A model generated the notes under the pieces. It made no database searches and was not told the origin of the DNA. It saw only the letters and a program-made list of their open reading frames with translations. From assembly GCA_964627755.1 (NCBI GenBank), contig CAZVIH010000004.1:53409-117408 (forward strand): a stretch of 64,000 bases of DNA, written 5' to 3'. Source of the DNA: B10-G9 sp964627755 (GTDB lineage: Bacteria; Chloroflexota; Anaerolineae; Anaerolineales; UBA11858). The translations under genes and the position numbers were made by a program. Of the stretch, positions 15,292 through 24,131 are shown one piece after another (position 1 is the first letter of the stretch; each line of letters begins with the position of its first letter).

Positions 15292-16653
15292 TCAGGAACT
15301 GTTTTTTCTCAGGAAATAATAAATTAGAGGGATAACCCCGATCCCAACTGCCAGACAGATGATGATCACTAGAATGATGCCAAGGGGAAAAAGAATAGGT
15401 GAGAAGGGCGGGGTTTTTCCAGAGGCTTCAGCGTTCTTCACCGAGGGAGGGACAGGGGTTCCCTGTTCAGTCAGGATATTAGTTGTTGGAGAAGGGAGAA
15501 AGGTTGGTAAGGCCCAGGCAGTCGGGATCAGATAATTCTCAGCTCCAACAGATCCCGCCCAATCGATTTCAAATTGGTCCGCACTAACTCCGAGCGCTGT
15601 CTGGAAGGCTTCGTCAGTTGGTTCTCCCTTTTTATAGGCTGCCAGCAAGGCGCTCAGGCCCTCGTTCCCGTAGGTTTCAACCAGGTAAGCCGCCGCGCTG
15701 TACGCTTCTGCATAGGATAGATAGACCCGATCCACGTTATAGGATCCAAAACCATCTTCCAGAGCTGTGAGGGGGACCAAACTGCCACCCTTCGCTGCAG
15801 TTTCAACCAGGCCCATTTCCCTTTCATGAGTGATAAATTCATTATATTGAGCCAAACCTTCATTGAGCCAGACCGGGACATTTACAGTACGGTTGTATAC
15901 TACCTGGTTAAAGAAGATGTGTGAGATCTCGTGGGGTATAACACCATTCAACCAGGTATCTAGGTAATACTCTCCTTCTACGATCTGGTTTGTGATGCCA
16001 AAATTACTAAAGGTTTGCCCACCGATCCAATCGTGTTCGACGTTACGCCAGGAATTGAACTCTTCTTGGGTATTGGAAATCACAATCCTTGTTTGGAAAT
16101 CCAGATCTGCCTGGAATAATTCTTGCTGAAAAGAGACCGCTTCAGAGGCAATATCAAAGATTGTCTGCCCGAAGGTTTCCGGCCGGTCATGCCACCACAC
16201 GCTAATATCTTTGTTTTCGAGTATCTGCCAGTCATAGCGGTTATCATCATAGCGGATGGAAACTTCTTCACTCTGAACCTTATTTCCGTCGGCATCTTCC
16301 ACTTCCCAGTGATACAGGTAGGACATCATGGGCGGCGTGGTGATGTCCCGCGTATCCATTGTATATGTTAGCTGAACCGTTGGGCCGGGACTGAACTCGA
16401 TCGGATCCTTGGTATAGCTCCTTGAGCCGTAAAGGTTATCATTCGTGAATGCAAATTTTGCGCTTAGAATATCTGCCCCTGTGCTGGTTACCGTGACCCG
16501 GAAGACCATCTCATCCGGAAAATGATTTTCCACCTCTGTGATAGAAAAGCTAATTGAATTCTGGGCCAAAGCAGGAGTGATCTGAGCGGTACTTTGCAAT
16601 ACCAGGGCAGTAAAGAGAAGAATGATGAGGTTGATCCTGAATTCTCTGGGCAC
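15292..16653 (-). CDS. Membrane-anchored peptidase MA-like metallopeptidase
   Basis: 453 residues. A signal peptide (INLIILLFTALVLQSTAQITPALAQ) is followed by a beta-rich immunoglobulin-like region (~35-130) and a gluzincin-type domain with zinc motif HEISH near residue 240 and the downstream acidic residue in WLNEGLAQYNEF, as in peptidase_MA proteins. A single membrane helix near the end (ILFPLGIILVIIICLAVGIG) anchors it, leaving a short basic tail in the cytoplasm. GTG start, with AAGGAAAAATCTG before it. Extracellular protein processing is likely; the substrate is unknown. Confidence 0.85.
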   Translation of the reverse strand: MPREFRINLIILLFTALVLQSTAQITPALAQNSISFSITEVENHFPDEMVFRVTVTSTGADILSAKFAFTNDNLYGSRSYTKDPIEFSPGPTVQLTYTMDTRDITTPPMMSYLYHWEVEDADGNKVQSEEVSIRYDDNRYDWQILENKDISVWWHDRPETFGQTIFDIASEAVSFQQELFQADLDFQTRIVISNTQEEFNSWRNVEHDWIGGQTFSNFGITNQIVEGEYYLDTWLNGVIPHEISHIFFNQVVYNRTVNVPVWLNEGLAQYNEFITHEREMGLVETAAKGGSLVPLTALEDGFGSYNVDRVYLSYAEAYSAAAYLVETYGNEGLSALLAAYKKGEPTDEAFQTALGVSADQFEIDWAGSVGAENYLIPTAWALPTFLPSPTTNILTEQGTPVPPSVKNAEASGKTPPFSPILFPLGIILVIIICLAVGIGVIPLIYYFLRKNSS

Positions 16654-16694
16654 CAGATTTTTCCTTGTTAGATACTTAATATCTAATTACTTTT

Positions 16695-18281
16695 TCAAAA
16701 ATTGCGATAGACCCAATGTCCTGCAACCATCGTGCCCATGGGTAGAATTCCGGCCAATTTTTCAGGGGGACAGTTATAAGGATCCGTATCCAGTACGATC
16801 AGGTCTGCCCAATAACCAGGCATCAGTTTTCCCTGTAATTTCTCTCTCCCTGCCGAGCGGGCCGGGTTTATAGTGAAAGCTTCCAGGGCTTGATGAAGTG
16901 AGACCCGCCCCTCCGGGTGCCAGCCCTCCGGTCCGGGTGCGCCATCAAGCCTCCGCCTCGTCACTGCCGCGTGTATTCCCAGCCAGGGGTTGGGGCTTTC
17001 GACCGGGGCATCACTCCCGAATATAACCAATGCCCCTTGTTCGATCTGAAGTTGAGGGGCATAGGAGTAAGTGGTACGCTCTCCCCAGAAAGCGGCGGCC
17101 ATTTCCATATCCGAGGTAGCATGGATGGGCTGCATGGAAGCCGTAATATTCAGTTCAGCCAATCGGGGCAGGTCCGCTGGATCAATCAATTGGACATGCT
17201 CGATCCGGTGGGGAAGAGGCTCAAGCCCGGATTCCTTTTCGTAAGAGCGCAGATCTTCCAGGGCATTTAACAGGGTCCGATTTGCAAGATCTCCAATTGC
17301 GTGAATGGAAAGAGACAAACCATGCGCAGCAGCTTTCCGTCCAAGCTGAATGATCTCGTTCTCTGTTTTTAGTAACAGGCCCTTATTACCAGAACCTTGA
17401 TAAGGTGACAGCATTGCTGCGGTCTGTGGTCCCAGCGCACCGTCCATGAAATCTTTGACACCACCGAACCACAACCAGTCAGTCCCCTCACCGGTCCTGT
17501 AACCAAGCTGGATAGCCTGGTCCAGGAATTCACTTGGGATACTTTTCTGGACCCGGAGGTGAAGCTGGTCTTCTTGAGTTAAAAGCTGCAGGGCCTGGAT
17601 GCAAAGCACACGATCGAAATCATGCACTCCTGTGAGACCCATTTTCCAGAGCGATTCCTGGGCTTTTATAATAGAAGAAGCAACCTGATCTACAGTGGGT
17701 TCAGGAATAATCGTTTCAATGAGTTTTACGGCTTCTTCAAAGAGGATGCCGGTAGGATATCCATCAGTGTCCCGCTGCAGGACACCGCCTGGAGGATCTG
17801 GCGTTTTCTGATCGATCCCGGCCAGGGCCAGAGCTCGGGAGTTGGCCCAGGAAAGATGGAGTGATTTACCTGTAAGATAAACCGGATGATCAGGCGTGAC
17901 TTGATCCAGCTCGGCAGCAGACCCGTAGCCTTCCGTCCAGCTATTATGATTCCAGCCGTGCCCCAGGACCCATTCCCCGGGTGCTGTAATTAAAGCTTTC
18001 TCACGGACTCTTTTTAAACAATCGGATTTAGTCTGTGTTTCGCAGTTGACCTTACCAAGGGTTTCAGCGTATTGTCGTAGGTGCAGGTGGCTGTCAATCA
18101 ACCCGGGCAGGACAATCTTGCCGCCCAGATCCAGGTAGCTGCCCCGGGCGGGGGGTTCCTTACCATCTGCTCCAGTGAGGATATGACTGACCCTGCCGTC
18201 CTGGATAATCAGTCCGGATACCTCAGCAGAGCTTTCATTCATAGTGAATATACGGGCATTGATCAGGGTAAAAGTTTCCAT
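16695..18281 (-). CDS. YtcJ-type amidohydrolase
   Basis: 528 residues of the metal-dependent amidohydrolase_3 family. SHLHLRQYAETL near residue 63 gives the HxH metal pair; SIHAIGDLANRT near 325 and RIEHVQL give further metal histidines; SDAPVESPNPWLGIHAAV carries the catalytic aspartate; the C-terminal LMPGYWADLIVLDTDP is the usual beta-sandwich closure. Length is normal for YtcJ proteins. CCGGAGATCAGT precedes the ATG. It starts just downstream of parB on the same strand (32-base gap) but is functionally unrelated. Substrate (amide, imide or similar) unknown. Confidence 0.9.
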   Translation of the reverse strand: METFTLINARIFTMNESSAEVSGLIIQDGRVSHILTGADGKEPPARGSYLDLGGKIVLPGLIDSHLHLRQYAETLGKVNCETQTKSDCLKRVREKALITAPGEWVLGHGWNHNSWTEGYGSAAELDQVTPDHPVYLTGKSLHLSWANSRALALAGIDQKTPDPPGGVLQRDTDGYPTGILFEEAVKLIETIIPEPTVDQVASSIIKAQESLWKMGLTGVHDFDRVLCIQALQLLTQEDQLHLRVQKSIPSEFLDQAIQLGYRTGEGTDWLWFGGVKDFMDGALGPQTAAMLSPYQGSGNKGLLLKTENEIIQLGRKAAAHGLSLSIHAIGDLANRTLLNALEDLRSYEKESGLEPLPHRIEHVQLIDPADLPRLAELNITASMQPIHATSDMEMAAAFWGERTTYSYAPQLQIEQGALVIFGSDAPVESPNPWLGIHAAVTRRRLDGAPGPEGWHPEGRVSLHQALEAFTINPARSAGREKLQGKLMPGYWADLIVLDTDPYNCPPEKLAGILPMGTMVAGHWVYRNF

Positions 18282-18313
18282 ACTGATCTCCGGTAGATGA
18301 ATTCTTGGAATAT

Positions 18314-19192
18314 TTAGTTTTTTAGGAATTGGTCCAGCAGGGTGTTCAGTTCTTCATCCGTATAATAGTGGACCGTTATCGTCCCGGCTCCTTTTTTTGA
18401 GCGGGTTATGCGTACCTTGGTCCCCAGAGCAGATTGCAGATCTTCTTCCAGGGCTTTTAATTCGGGGGATCTGGGATCTTTTCGGGGCGGTTGGGGTTTT
18501 TTCGTGCCCTTAAGCTGGGTCACCAGCGATTCTGTTTGGCGGACATTCAGATCTTTAGTCAGAATAGTCTGGAGGGCAGCGCTCTGGGCTTTTATTGTGG
18601 GCAAAGCCAGCAGTGCCCTGGCATGCCCCATGCTGATCTGATTTTTACGTACTGCCTGCTGGACTACATCGGGCAAATCCAGGAGACGAAGGATATTGGT
18701 GACTGCAGTGCGGCTTTTCCCGACCCGTTTGCCGATCTCTTCATGGGAGAGCGAAAATTCTATAGCCAGGCTTTGATACGCGCTTGCGGTTTCAAGCGGA
18801 TTGAGGTCTGCTCGCTGTACATTTTCAATTAATGCTAGCAGCAGGTGGTCCTGGCCATCCGCTTCTCTCAAGACAGCTGGAACAGTTTTCAAGCCTGCCA
18901 GGTGGGCTGCCCTCAAGCGCCGTTCACCGGCGATCAAGGCATATTTTTGTTCTTGATCTGCATCCTGGGCGGAAAGCACCAGGGGCTGAATAATGCCGTG
19001 TTCTTTGATCGAGTCAGCCAGTTCTTTGAGTTTTTCTTCATCAAAAGATCTTCTGGGTTGGTGGGGATTGGCGGCTATTAAAGCCAGCGGTACTTCCAGT
19101 ACACCGCCGAATTCTTCCAGGATTTCACCTTCTGGATGGGAGGGGATGAGCGCTTCAAGGCCTTTTCCGAGGCCGGGTCGTTTGGCTGCCAT
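18314..19192 (-). CDS. parB: Chromosome-partitioning protein ParB
   Basis: 292 residues with all three ParB regions: N-terminal CTPase/clamp domain with box I (IAANPHQPRRSF) and box II (ALIAGERRLRAAHLAGL), central helix-turn-helix KMSP-type segment (SLSHEEIGKRVGKSRTAVTNILRLL), and a C-terminal dimerisation domain (LEEDLQSALGTKVRI). Binds parS and slides as a CTP-gated clamp, working with ParA just upstream. No ideal parS (TGTTTCACGTGAAACA) is seen in the window. The ATG has no clear ribosome site; a TATAAT overlaps the end of parA. Confidence 0.97.
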   Translation of the reverse strand: MAAKRPGLGKGLEALIPSHPEGEILEEFGGVLEVPLALIAANPHQPRRSFDEEKLKELADSIKEHGIIQPLVLSAQDADQEQKYALIAGERRLRAAHLAGLKTVPAVLREADGQDHLLLALIENVQRADLNPLETASAYQSLAIEFSLSHEEIGKRVGKSRTAVTNILRLLDLPDVVQQAVRKNQISMGHARALLALPTIKAQSAALQTILTKDLNVRQTESLVTQLKGTKKPQPPRKDPRSPELKALEEDLQSALGTKVRITRSKKGAGTITVHYYTDEELNTLLDQFLKN

Positions 19193-19247
19193 AGGTTTTA
19201 TTTACTCACTAATATCAAATTTTAGTGGATTAATTTGCTAGTCTTAA

Positions 19248-20033
19248 TTATACCGCAGGTAGTTGACGACCATCTCCCAGCAGCAGTTCTCTGGCCAGTT
19301 CCCGGTAAGCTTTTGCTCCAATCGATCCGGGTGAATAGATAGAGATGGGCACTCCATATGATGGAGCTTCTGCCAGGCGGATGCTGCGCGGTACAATGGA
19401 ATTAAAGACTTTCTCTCCGAAATGTTTTTTCACTTCCACGACAACATCATTGGCCAGGTTGGTGCGGGTATCGAACATGGTCAGGATCACCCCGCGGACA
19501 GACAAATCAGGAGAGATCACCCGGCGTACTCTATCTATGGTTGTGATCAGGTCTCCTAATCCTTCCATAGCTAGATACTCACACTGGACTGGAATCAGGA
19601 TGCCGTCGACCGCTGCCACCAGCCCATTCAGGGTCAATAACCCCAGGGAAGGTGGGCAGTCGATCAGAATGTAGTCATAATCATCTGCTAGAGGGAGCAG
19701 CTTACTTTTTAATAGGGTCTCCCGTCCGACTTCATTCACCAGTTCCACTTCAGCGCCAGCCAGATCAGGCGAGGCTGGGAGGATGGATAACTTGAGCTTA
19801 GGATTGCGCAGGATGTAATCGCGGATATTTCCTTCTTCCAACAAAGCCTGGTAAGTGCCGCCCTTCACCGTCTGTTTATCAATACCTACTGAGGAAGTGG
19901 CGTTTGACTGGGGATCGATATCCACCAGCAGAACGTTCATTCCATAATCGGCCAGGAAAGCACCCAGGTTAATGGTTGAGGTAGTTTTCCCTACGCCGCC
20001 TTTTTGGTTGGCAATGGTATAAATCAATCCCAT
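19248..20033 (-). CDS. parA: Chromosome-partitioning ATPase ParA (Soj)
   Basis: 261 residues. Deviant Walker A NQKGGVGKTTSTINLG at 9-24 with the signature lysine, Walker A' DIDPQSNATSSVG near 42, Walker B YDYILIDCPPSLG near 120. Short type Ib/chromosomal form without an N-terminal HTH. It drives ParB-parS segregation by cycling on the nucleoid. Four bases separate it from the stop of the PfkB-like gene, and parB follows after 55 bases, so the three may share transcripts. Confidence 0.97.
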   Translation of the reverse strand: MGLIYTIANQKGGVGKTTSTINLGAFLADYGMNVLLVDIDPQSNATSSVGIDKQTVKGGTYQALLEEGNIRDYILRNPKLKLSILPASPDLAGAEVELVNEVGRETLLKSKLLPLADDYDYILIDCPPSLGLLTLNGLVAAVDGILIPVQCEYLAMEGLGDLITTIDRVRRVISPDLSVRGVILTMFDTRTNLANDVVVEVKKHFGEKVFNSIVPRSIRLAEAPSYGVPISIYSPGSIGAKAYRELARELLLGDGRQLPAV

Positions 20034-20037
20034 AATT

Positions 20038-20874
20038 TTAATAAACCTTTTGTACTTCAGTAATCTCTTCTACAGTTGGTATGCCATCAATGCCAGGCCG
20101 TGTGATTGAAATGCCTGCCAGGACATTTGCGAATTGGGCAGCCTCCAGGAGGGATTTACCCAGGATCACCTTTGCTATTATAAACGCTGCTGTAAATATA
20201 TCACCAGCACCGGTTGGGTCCACCTCTCTGGCAGGTTTCGTGGGGACCAGCCGCAGAACATTTTCTGTGTACAGTTCAGCTCCCTGTTCTCCTGTTGTGA
20301 GGACGAGATCTGGAAATATACTCAGTATTGGATCCAGTCTTGACCTGTCAAAACCCAGGTCCTCGATACTCAAGAATGCGGTTCCTTCCAATTGTCCAGC
20401 GCGGTCAATTTCTGGGAGAGGAGCTGGATGTACCAACCCTTTATTATCCCAATCCCGCAGCCATCCTTGCAGAGAATAAGCCAAGGAAGAATTTGGGAAC
20501 TCTCTCCCGGCCTCAAGTTTTATTTCCCTGGCAACTGGCGCCAGGTGAACGATACTCGCCATCCGGTAATTATCCGGGATCTGGGAGATATTCAACCCCT
20601 CGGCTCTATCCAATAAGTATTGAGTCCTGCCCGTTGAGCTGTATATATTATTAAAGGTCGTAGTACCTTGCCCTTTCTGATTATTGATCTGGATCCCTTT
20701 CAGGACTTCCAGATCAAGATCGGCATCAAAAGATGTGACCAGGGCAACCTGCAGTCCTAATCGCTGGGCGAGAATTGAACTGAAAATCGCTGTTCCGCCT
20801 AACCGTGTACCATTCTCCACCAGATCCTGGGTGATGTGACCAATAATCAGGTAATCAGGAGTGGGGCGATTCAT
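20038..20874 (-). CDS. PfkB-family carbohydrate/nucleoside kinase
   Basis: 278 residues from the ATG at 20872-20874 (MNRPTPDYLIIGHITQDLV). N-terminal substrate region RLGGTAIFSSILAQRLG and C-terminal anion-hole motif DPTGAGDIFTAAFI (catalytic Asp in GAGD) define the ribokinase/PfkB family. A longer frame upstream to 20988 has no ribosome site, whereas TATAAT sits exactly six bases before the chosen ATG, arguing for a leaderless message. Substrate cannot be predicted. It lies between jag and parA. Confidence 0.87.
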   Translation of the reverse strand: MNRPTPDYLIIGHITQDLVENGTRLGGTAIFSSILAQRLGLQVALVTSFDADLDLEVLKGIQINNQKGQGTTTFNNIYSSTGRTQYLLDRAEGLNISQIPDNYRMASIVHLAPVAREIKLEAGREFPNSSLAYSLQGWLRDWDNKGLVHPAPLPEIDRAGQLEGTAFLSIEDLGFDRSRLDPILSIFPDLVLTTGEQGAELYTENVLRLVPTKPAREVDPTGAGDIFTAAFIIAKVILGKSLLEAAQFANVLAGISITRPGIDGIPTVEEITEVQKVY

Positions 20875-20880
20875 GGCTGA

Positions 20881-20886
20881 ATTATA
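20881..20886 (-). promoter_or_regulatory. -10 box of a leaderless promoter (PfkB-like gene)
   Basis: TATAAT on the minus strand, preceded by TATCAGG, six bases (20875-20880) before the ATG. No ribosome site fits between. The same TATCAGGTATAAT string precedes the HAD gene at 32185. Confidence 0.65.
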
Positions 20887-20904
20887 CCTGATAGGGTGCA
20901 CTCC

Positions 20905-20940
20905 AGAAGGGGCGTTGTTCATGGCCCCGGTATTAATACC
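20905..20940. repeat. Direct repeat copy 1 (with GGTATTAATACC palindrome)
   Basis: 36 bases matching 21093-21128 at 32 positions. Contains GGGGCGTTGTTC and the 12-base palindrome GGTATTAATACC. It lies just upstream of the PfkB-like gene's promoter. Confidence 0.8.
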
Positions 20941-21077
20941 TGTCTTCATGTGAAAATTATTTTGGTTATTATCCCTTAAGCGCACCATTCAGGAGAAATA
21001 TTTAATGTAAATCCCTGTAAAATTCAGATGGTGAATGCCCCGGTTGAAAGGGTCAAACTTTGGGCTTTAGGTTAGTG

Positions 21078-21101
21078 AAAAAAAAAGCCCCTGGAAGGGG
21101 C
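21078..21101 (-). terminator. Intrinsic terminator of the jag operon
   Basis: On the minus strand GCCCCT-TCC-AGGGGC is followed by nine T residues. It lies about 50 bases after the jag stop and marks the end of the rpmH-to-jag transcript. Confidence 0.92.
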
Positions 21102-21131
21102 GTTGTTCTTAGACCCGGTATTAATACCGGG
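21093..21131. repeat. Direct repeat copy 2 with 18-bp palindrome
   Basis: Second copy of the 36-base repeat seen at 20905. Here the palindrome is extended to CCCGGTATTAATACCGGG (21114-21131). The 5' end of the copy is also one arm of the jag terminator. Confidence 0.8.
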
Positions 21132-21152
21132 GCGATGAAATCAAATGGTAAA

Positions 21153-21863
21153 TTACTCACTCGGATGGATCACAACCTTCCGATAAGGTTCCTGGCCTGT
21201 ACTCTCTGTGTACACCAAGGGTTCATCCTGCAGCTCCAGATGGGCAAAACGCCTTTCGTTGGGCGGCATTGGTTCCAGGGCTTGTTCCTGTTTGGTATCG
21301 GCTACTTGATCAGCAACCCGGCGAGCTAATTGGCGCACCTGCAATTCTCTTCGTTCGCGGTAACCTTCGACGTCGATGCTGAGGGGGACGCCGTGTTCGA
21401 GTTCTTTACCGAGGATCAAGCGCGTGATGTACTGCAGCGCGTTGAGTGTTTTAGCGCGCCGGCCGATCAATACACTCAAATCATTACCAGTGATATCTAC
21501 CAGGATAGGAGCATGAGGAAGATTGTCGCTCTTCTCACCGTATCTGGCACTTACAGAGGCTTCCAGGTTCATTTTTTCCAGCAGTTCGGATACGATTTCC
21601 TCGACCAAGTTTAAAGTTTGATCTTGATTTGGATCCCTTACTGGCGCTGGTGTCTCTTCCAGTTCCTGGTCTTCTGTTTCACCCAGGATGGAAATACGCA
21701 CCCGGGCCTGGCGGGAGCCAAAGCCGAGAATACCGGCTCCACCTTCGTCCAGGACTGTGATATCTACTGCGTCACGTGGTAAACCCAGATCGGATAAACC
21801 CTTTTCGATGGCTTCTTCGACGCTCTGAGCGATAACTTCCAGGGTTGCGCGATTGTTATTCAT
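21153..21863 (-). CDS. jag: Jag/KhpB RNA-binding protein
   Basis: 236 residues in three domains: Jag-N (NRATLEVIAQSVEEAIEKGL to GILGFGSRQARV, ~1-60), a KH domain around 120-160 with the signature IGRRAKTLNALQYI, and an R3H domain near 180-215 (RQLARRVADQVADTKQEQ, MPPNERRFAHLEL). Binds RNA, often with KhpA, and influences cell elongation and division in Gram-positive relatives. The acidic linker (EDQELEETPAPVRDPNQDQ) is typical. It directly follows yidC, with AGAAGG before the ATG. Confidence 0.95.
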   Translation of the reverse strand: MNNNRATLEVIAQSVEEAIEKGLSDLGLPRDAVDITVLDEGGAGILGFGSRQARVRISILGETEDQELEETPAPVRDPNQDQTLNLVEEIVSELLEKMNLEASVSARYGEKSDNLPHAPILVDITGNDLSVLIGRRAKTLNALQYITRLILGKELEHGVPLSIDVEGYRERRELQVRQLARRVADQVADTKQEQALEPMPPNERRFAHLELQDEPLVYTESTGQEPYRKVVIHPSE

Positions 21864-21899
21864 AAGCCTTCTCCGATAATCTCCCTATCCAATAACCTA

Positions 21900-22673
21900 T
21901 TATTTTCCGAGCTGGCTAAAATTTGGTAGTTTTGGGAGTATATTTTTGAAATTTGCCTGTCCTGTTATTACATATTGAGCAATGGTTGCCACGTTGGTGG
22001 CGATGAAATACAGCGCCAGACCAGAGGCAAAAGTCATCGCCAAATATCCCATAAAAAAGGGCATGTAGAGGGTCATTGCCTGGGTCATTTGAGCGCCCTG
22101 GGCGTTATCAGCTGCACCGCCGCTGGGGGTGGGGGTGACCATCTTGGTCTGGATATAGGAGGTGATCAGAACCAGGATTGCCAGGACAGGGACCGCGACA
22201 CCCAGGATGGGCAGTCTTTCCGGTTCACTGAGTTCCATCCACCAGAATTTGCTGTTGATGGGAATCAAGTTGGCACCGTCGTTAATATGTTTCGACAGGT
22301 TCACCAGCTGGATAGGAGTCACCGCCAGGGTTCGGATGATCGCCTGATAAAGGCCAATGATGACCGGGAACTGGACCAATAACGGCAAGCAGGATCCAAA
22401 GGGACTGATACCCTTCTCCTTATAGATCTCCATCTGCTTTTGAGCCAGGGCTTCCTTATCATTTTTATACTTTTTCTGCATGTCGTTCCATTCTTTGGAA
22501 CTTTGCAGATCTTGCATGGCTTTTGTGCTTTTCATTTGTTTGGCGGTCAGCGGATAGGTCACCAATCTCACCAACACGGTGAAGATAATGATGGCCCAGC
22601 CGAAATTCTGCCCGATCAGGTTGTAAATGAAGAGCAGTACTGTAATCATTAAGGTAATAAAGGCATCCCACAT
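21900..22673 (-). CDS. yidC: Membrane protein insertase YidC/Oxa1
   Basis: 257 residues, the short form without the large periplasmic domain of proteobacteria. Five hydrophobic segments. After the first helix comes the cytosolic coiled-coil loop (MKSTKAMQDLQSSKEWNDMQ) and then GSCLPLLVQFPVIIGLYQAI, the classical Oxa1 signature. A basic C-terminal tail would contact ribosomes. Inserts small membrane proteins on its own or with SecYEG. TAGGA precedes the ATG. The neighbourhood (rnpA, yidD, jag) is the usual one, except for the lipoprotein gene just upstream. Confidence 0.95.
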   Translation of the reverse strand: MWDAFITLMITVLLFIYNLIGQNFGWAIIIFTVLVRLVTYPLTAKQMKSTKAMQDLQSSKEWNDMQKKYKNDKEALAQKQMEIYKEKGISPFGSCLPLLVQFPVIIGLYQAIIRTLAVTPIQLVNLSKHINDGANLIPINSKFWWMELSEPERLPILGVAVPVLAILVLITSYIQTKMVTPTPSGGAADNAQGAQMTQAMTLYMPFFMGYLAMTFASGLALYFIATNVATIAQYVITGQANFKNILPKLPNFSQLGK

Positions 22674-22723
22674 AGTTTTTTCCTATTTTTGATTCTTAAG
22701 TAGAACCTTCCGACTTAGGCTGA

Positions 22724-23803
22724 TTATTTGGGTGGGGGATAACCCCAGATCTGAACGCCGCTTTCGTTGAGTGCTACCAGGAAATACTCCGCTTCTGAAG
22801 GTGCCAGAAGAATTTTATCTCCCGCGCCTACTGGGCTGGCGTACAATTTTCCATCTACGGGTTGGTTGCGCTGGACAACACCTTCCTGGCTGATCACTAC
22901 CAGACTGCTGGTATCGGTTGCGAAGTAGATCATCCCATCTTGCACCAAGGGAGAGGAGTAGATCCCTCCACCTGGTTGGATCTGCCACAATAATTCACCG
23001 CTGTGAAGATCCAGCGCGTAAAAAGTGCCAGAAATGTCGCTGGCATAGACCTGGTCACCATCAATCACTGGTGTAGCCCAGGCCCAGTCTGAGGTCTGAA
23101 AACGCCATTCAACTTGATGGCTTTTTTCATCCAGGGCGATAACTTCATTATTAAAAGTGGCGAGAATGATCAAGCCGTCATCGGAAAGGGAAGGATTGCT
23201 GACAATCGGACCGCCCAGGTCCTCAGACTTCCAAACCAGTTTTCCGTTTTGCGGATTGATGGCATATAAGTAGTGATCCATGGACACCTGGTATATACAA
23301 TCGCAATTTTCTGAGATGATCGGAGAGGCCCAAAGCGGATTTTCGGTTTCAAACTGCCACTGCAGTAAGCCGTCAAAGTCCACTGCATAGAGGCTGTTAT
23401 CTGAGTTTGGAGCGAAAATTCCCTCTTCTGTAGTCAGCGGAGGAGCGATATAACGATTTTCGGCTGCGATAAAAGACCAATTTTCTGATCCATTGACCGG
23501 GTTCACACTGTATAAAACGCCGTTATAACCAGCAACCAGCAGCTGGTTGTTTTCGTCTGCCAGCACTGGTGCGGCGTAAAAATCAACCCCGTTGATCGCT
23601 TCCGCCGGGAACTGCCACTTCTGAGCGCCATTTTTAAGATCAAGTGCGTAGGCATGAGGTCCGTAGGAGAAATATACTGTCTCCTCATTGACATTGATGC
23701 CAGACCAGCCAGATGCTACGATACGCCGTCCAGAACAGGCACCCAGGGTCAGGGCAATAACTGCCAGGATAATGATGAAGAGGACTTTTTTGTTTTTTAT
23801 CAT
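22724..23803 (-). CDS. Beta-propeller (PQQ-like repeat) lipoprotein
   Basis: 359 residues. Lipoprotein signal VLFIIILAVIALTLGACSG with the cysteine near residue 23. The rest is a series of about seven blades with the repeating Trp-containing pattern G-x-x-x-W-x-F/Y (for example NGAQKWQFPA, NGSENWSFIA, NGKLVWKSED, SGELLWQIQPGG), as in BamB and other PQQ_2 proteins. No enzyme residues are evident, so a scaffolding role outside the membrane is likely. It sits inside the canonical yidD-yidC junction, which hints at a link with membrane protein insertion or folding (inference). Ribosome site weak. Confidence 0.88.
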   Translation of the reverse strand: MIKNKKVLFIIILAVIALTLGACSGRRIVASGWSGINVNEETVYFSYGPHAYALDLKNGAQKWQFPAEAINGVDFYAAPVLADENNQLLVAGYNGVLYSVNPVNGSENWSFIAAENRYIAPPLTTEEGIFAPNSDNSLYAVDFDGLLQWQFETENPLWASPIISENCDCIYQVSMDHYLYAINPQNGKLVWKSEDLGGPIVSNPSLSDDGLIILATFNNEVIALDEKSHQVEWRFQTSDWAWATPVIDGDQVYASDISGTFYALDLHSGELLWQIQPGGGIYSSPLVQDGMIYFATDTSSLVVISQEGVVQRNQPVDGKLYASPVGAGDKILLAPSEAEYFLVALNESGVQIWGYPPPK

Positions 23804-23824
23804 AGTTTTCTTTTGATGAAAGAT

Positions 23825-24130
23825 CTAGTTTACAGGGTCGAATCCACCCTTTGAAAAGGGATTGCAGCGCAAAATGCGCCATGTTCCCATTAATCCTCCT
23901 CTCACAACGCCATACTTATAAATTGCCTGATAAGTATAGTGAGAACAGCTGGGGTAAAATCGGCAGGTGTTCCCCGGTAGGGCTTTGGAGAGGGTTTTCT
24001 GATATAGCTGGATAATTGCCAGAATAGGAAAGCGGAAAATCGTCCAAATCGACACTTCAAGATCCTTTAAAAGCGGATCCTGGGTGTGATGAATGTGTTC
24101 AGGGTGTTCAAAACTGATCTGGTTATCCAT
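23825..24130 (-). CDS. yidD: YidD membrane protein insertion efficiency factor
   Basis: 101 residues. Core signature IQLYQKTLSKALPGNTCRFYPSCSHYTYQAI and LMGTWRILRCNPFSKGGFDPV is diagnostic, including three cysteines. The N-terminal ~35 residues, with several histidines (HPEHIHHTQD), are longer than in most YidD proteins. Peripheral membrane protein that helps YidC-dependent insertion. One base separates it from the rnpA stop, implying translational coupling. Confidence 0.95.
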   Translation of the reverse strand: MDNQISFEHPEHIHHTQDPLLKDLEVSIWTIFRFPILAIIQLYQKTLSKALPGNTCRFYPSCSHYTYQAIYKYGVVRGGLMGTWRILRCNPFSKGGFDPVN

Positions 24131-24131
24131 T

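Noticed and set aside
20943..20957. parS-like TTCATGTGAA near parA
   Set aside because: Only about 10 of 16 positions match TGTTTCACGTGAAACA, too weak to call.
20875..20988. Longer start for the PfkB-like gene
   Set aside because: No ribosome site, and the segment overlaps the duplicated palindromic repeat; family similarity begins at the ATG at 20874.
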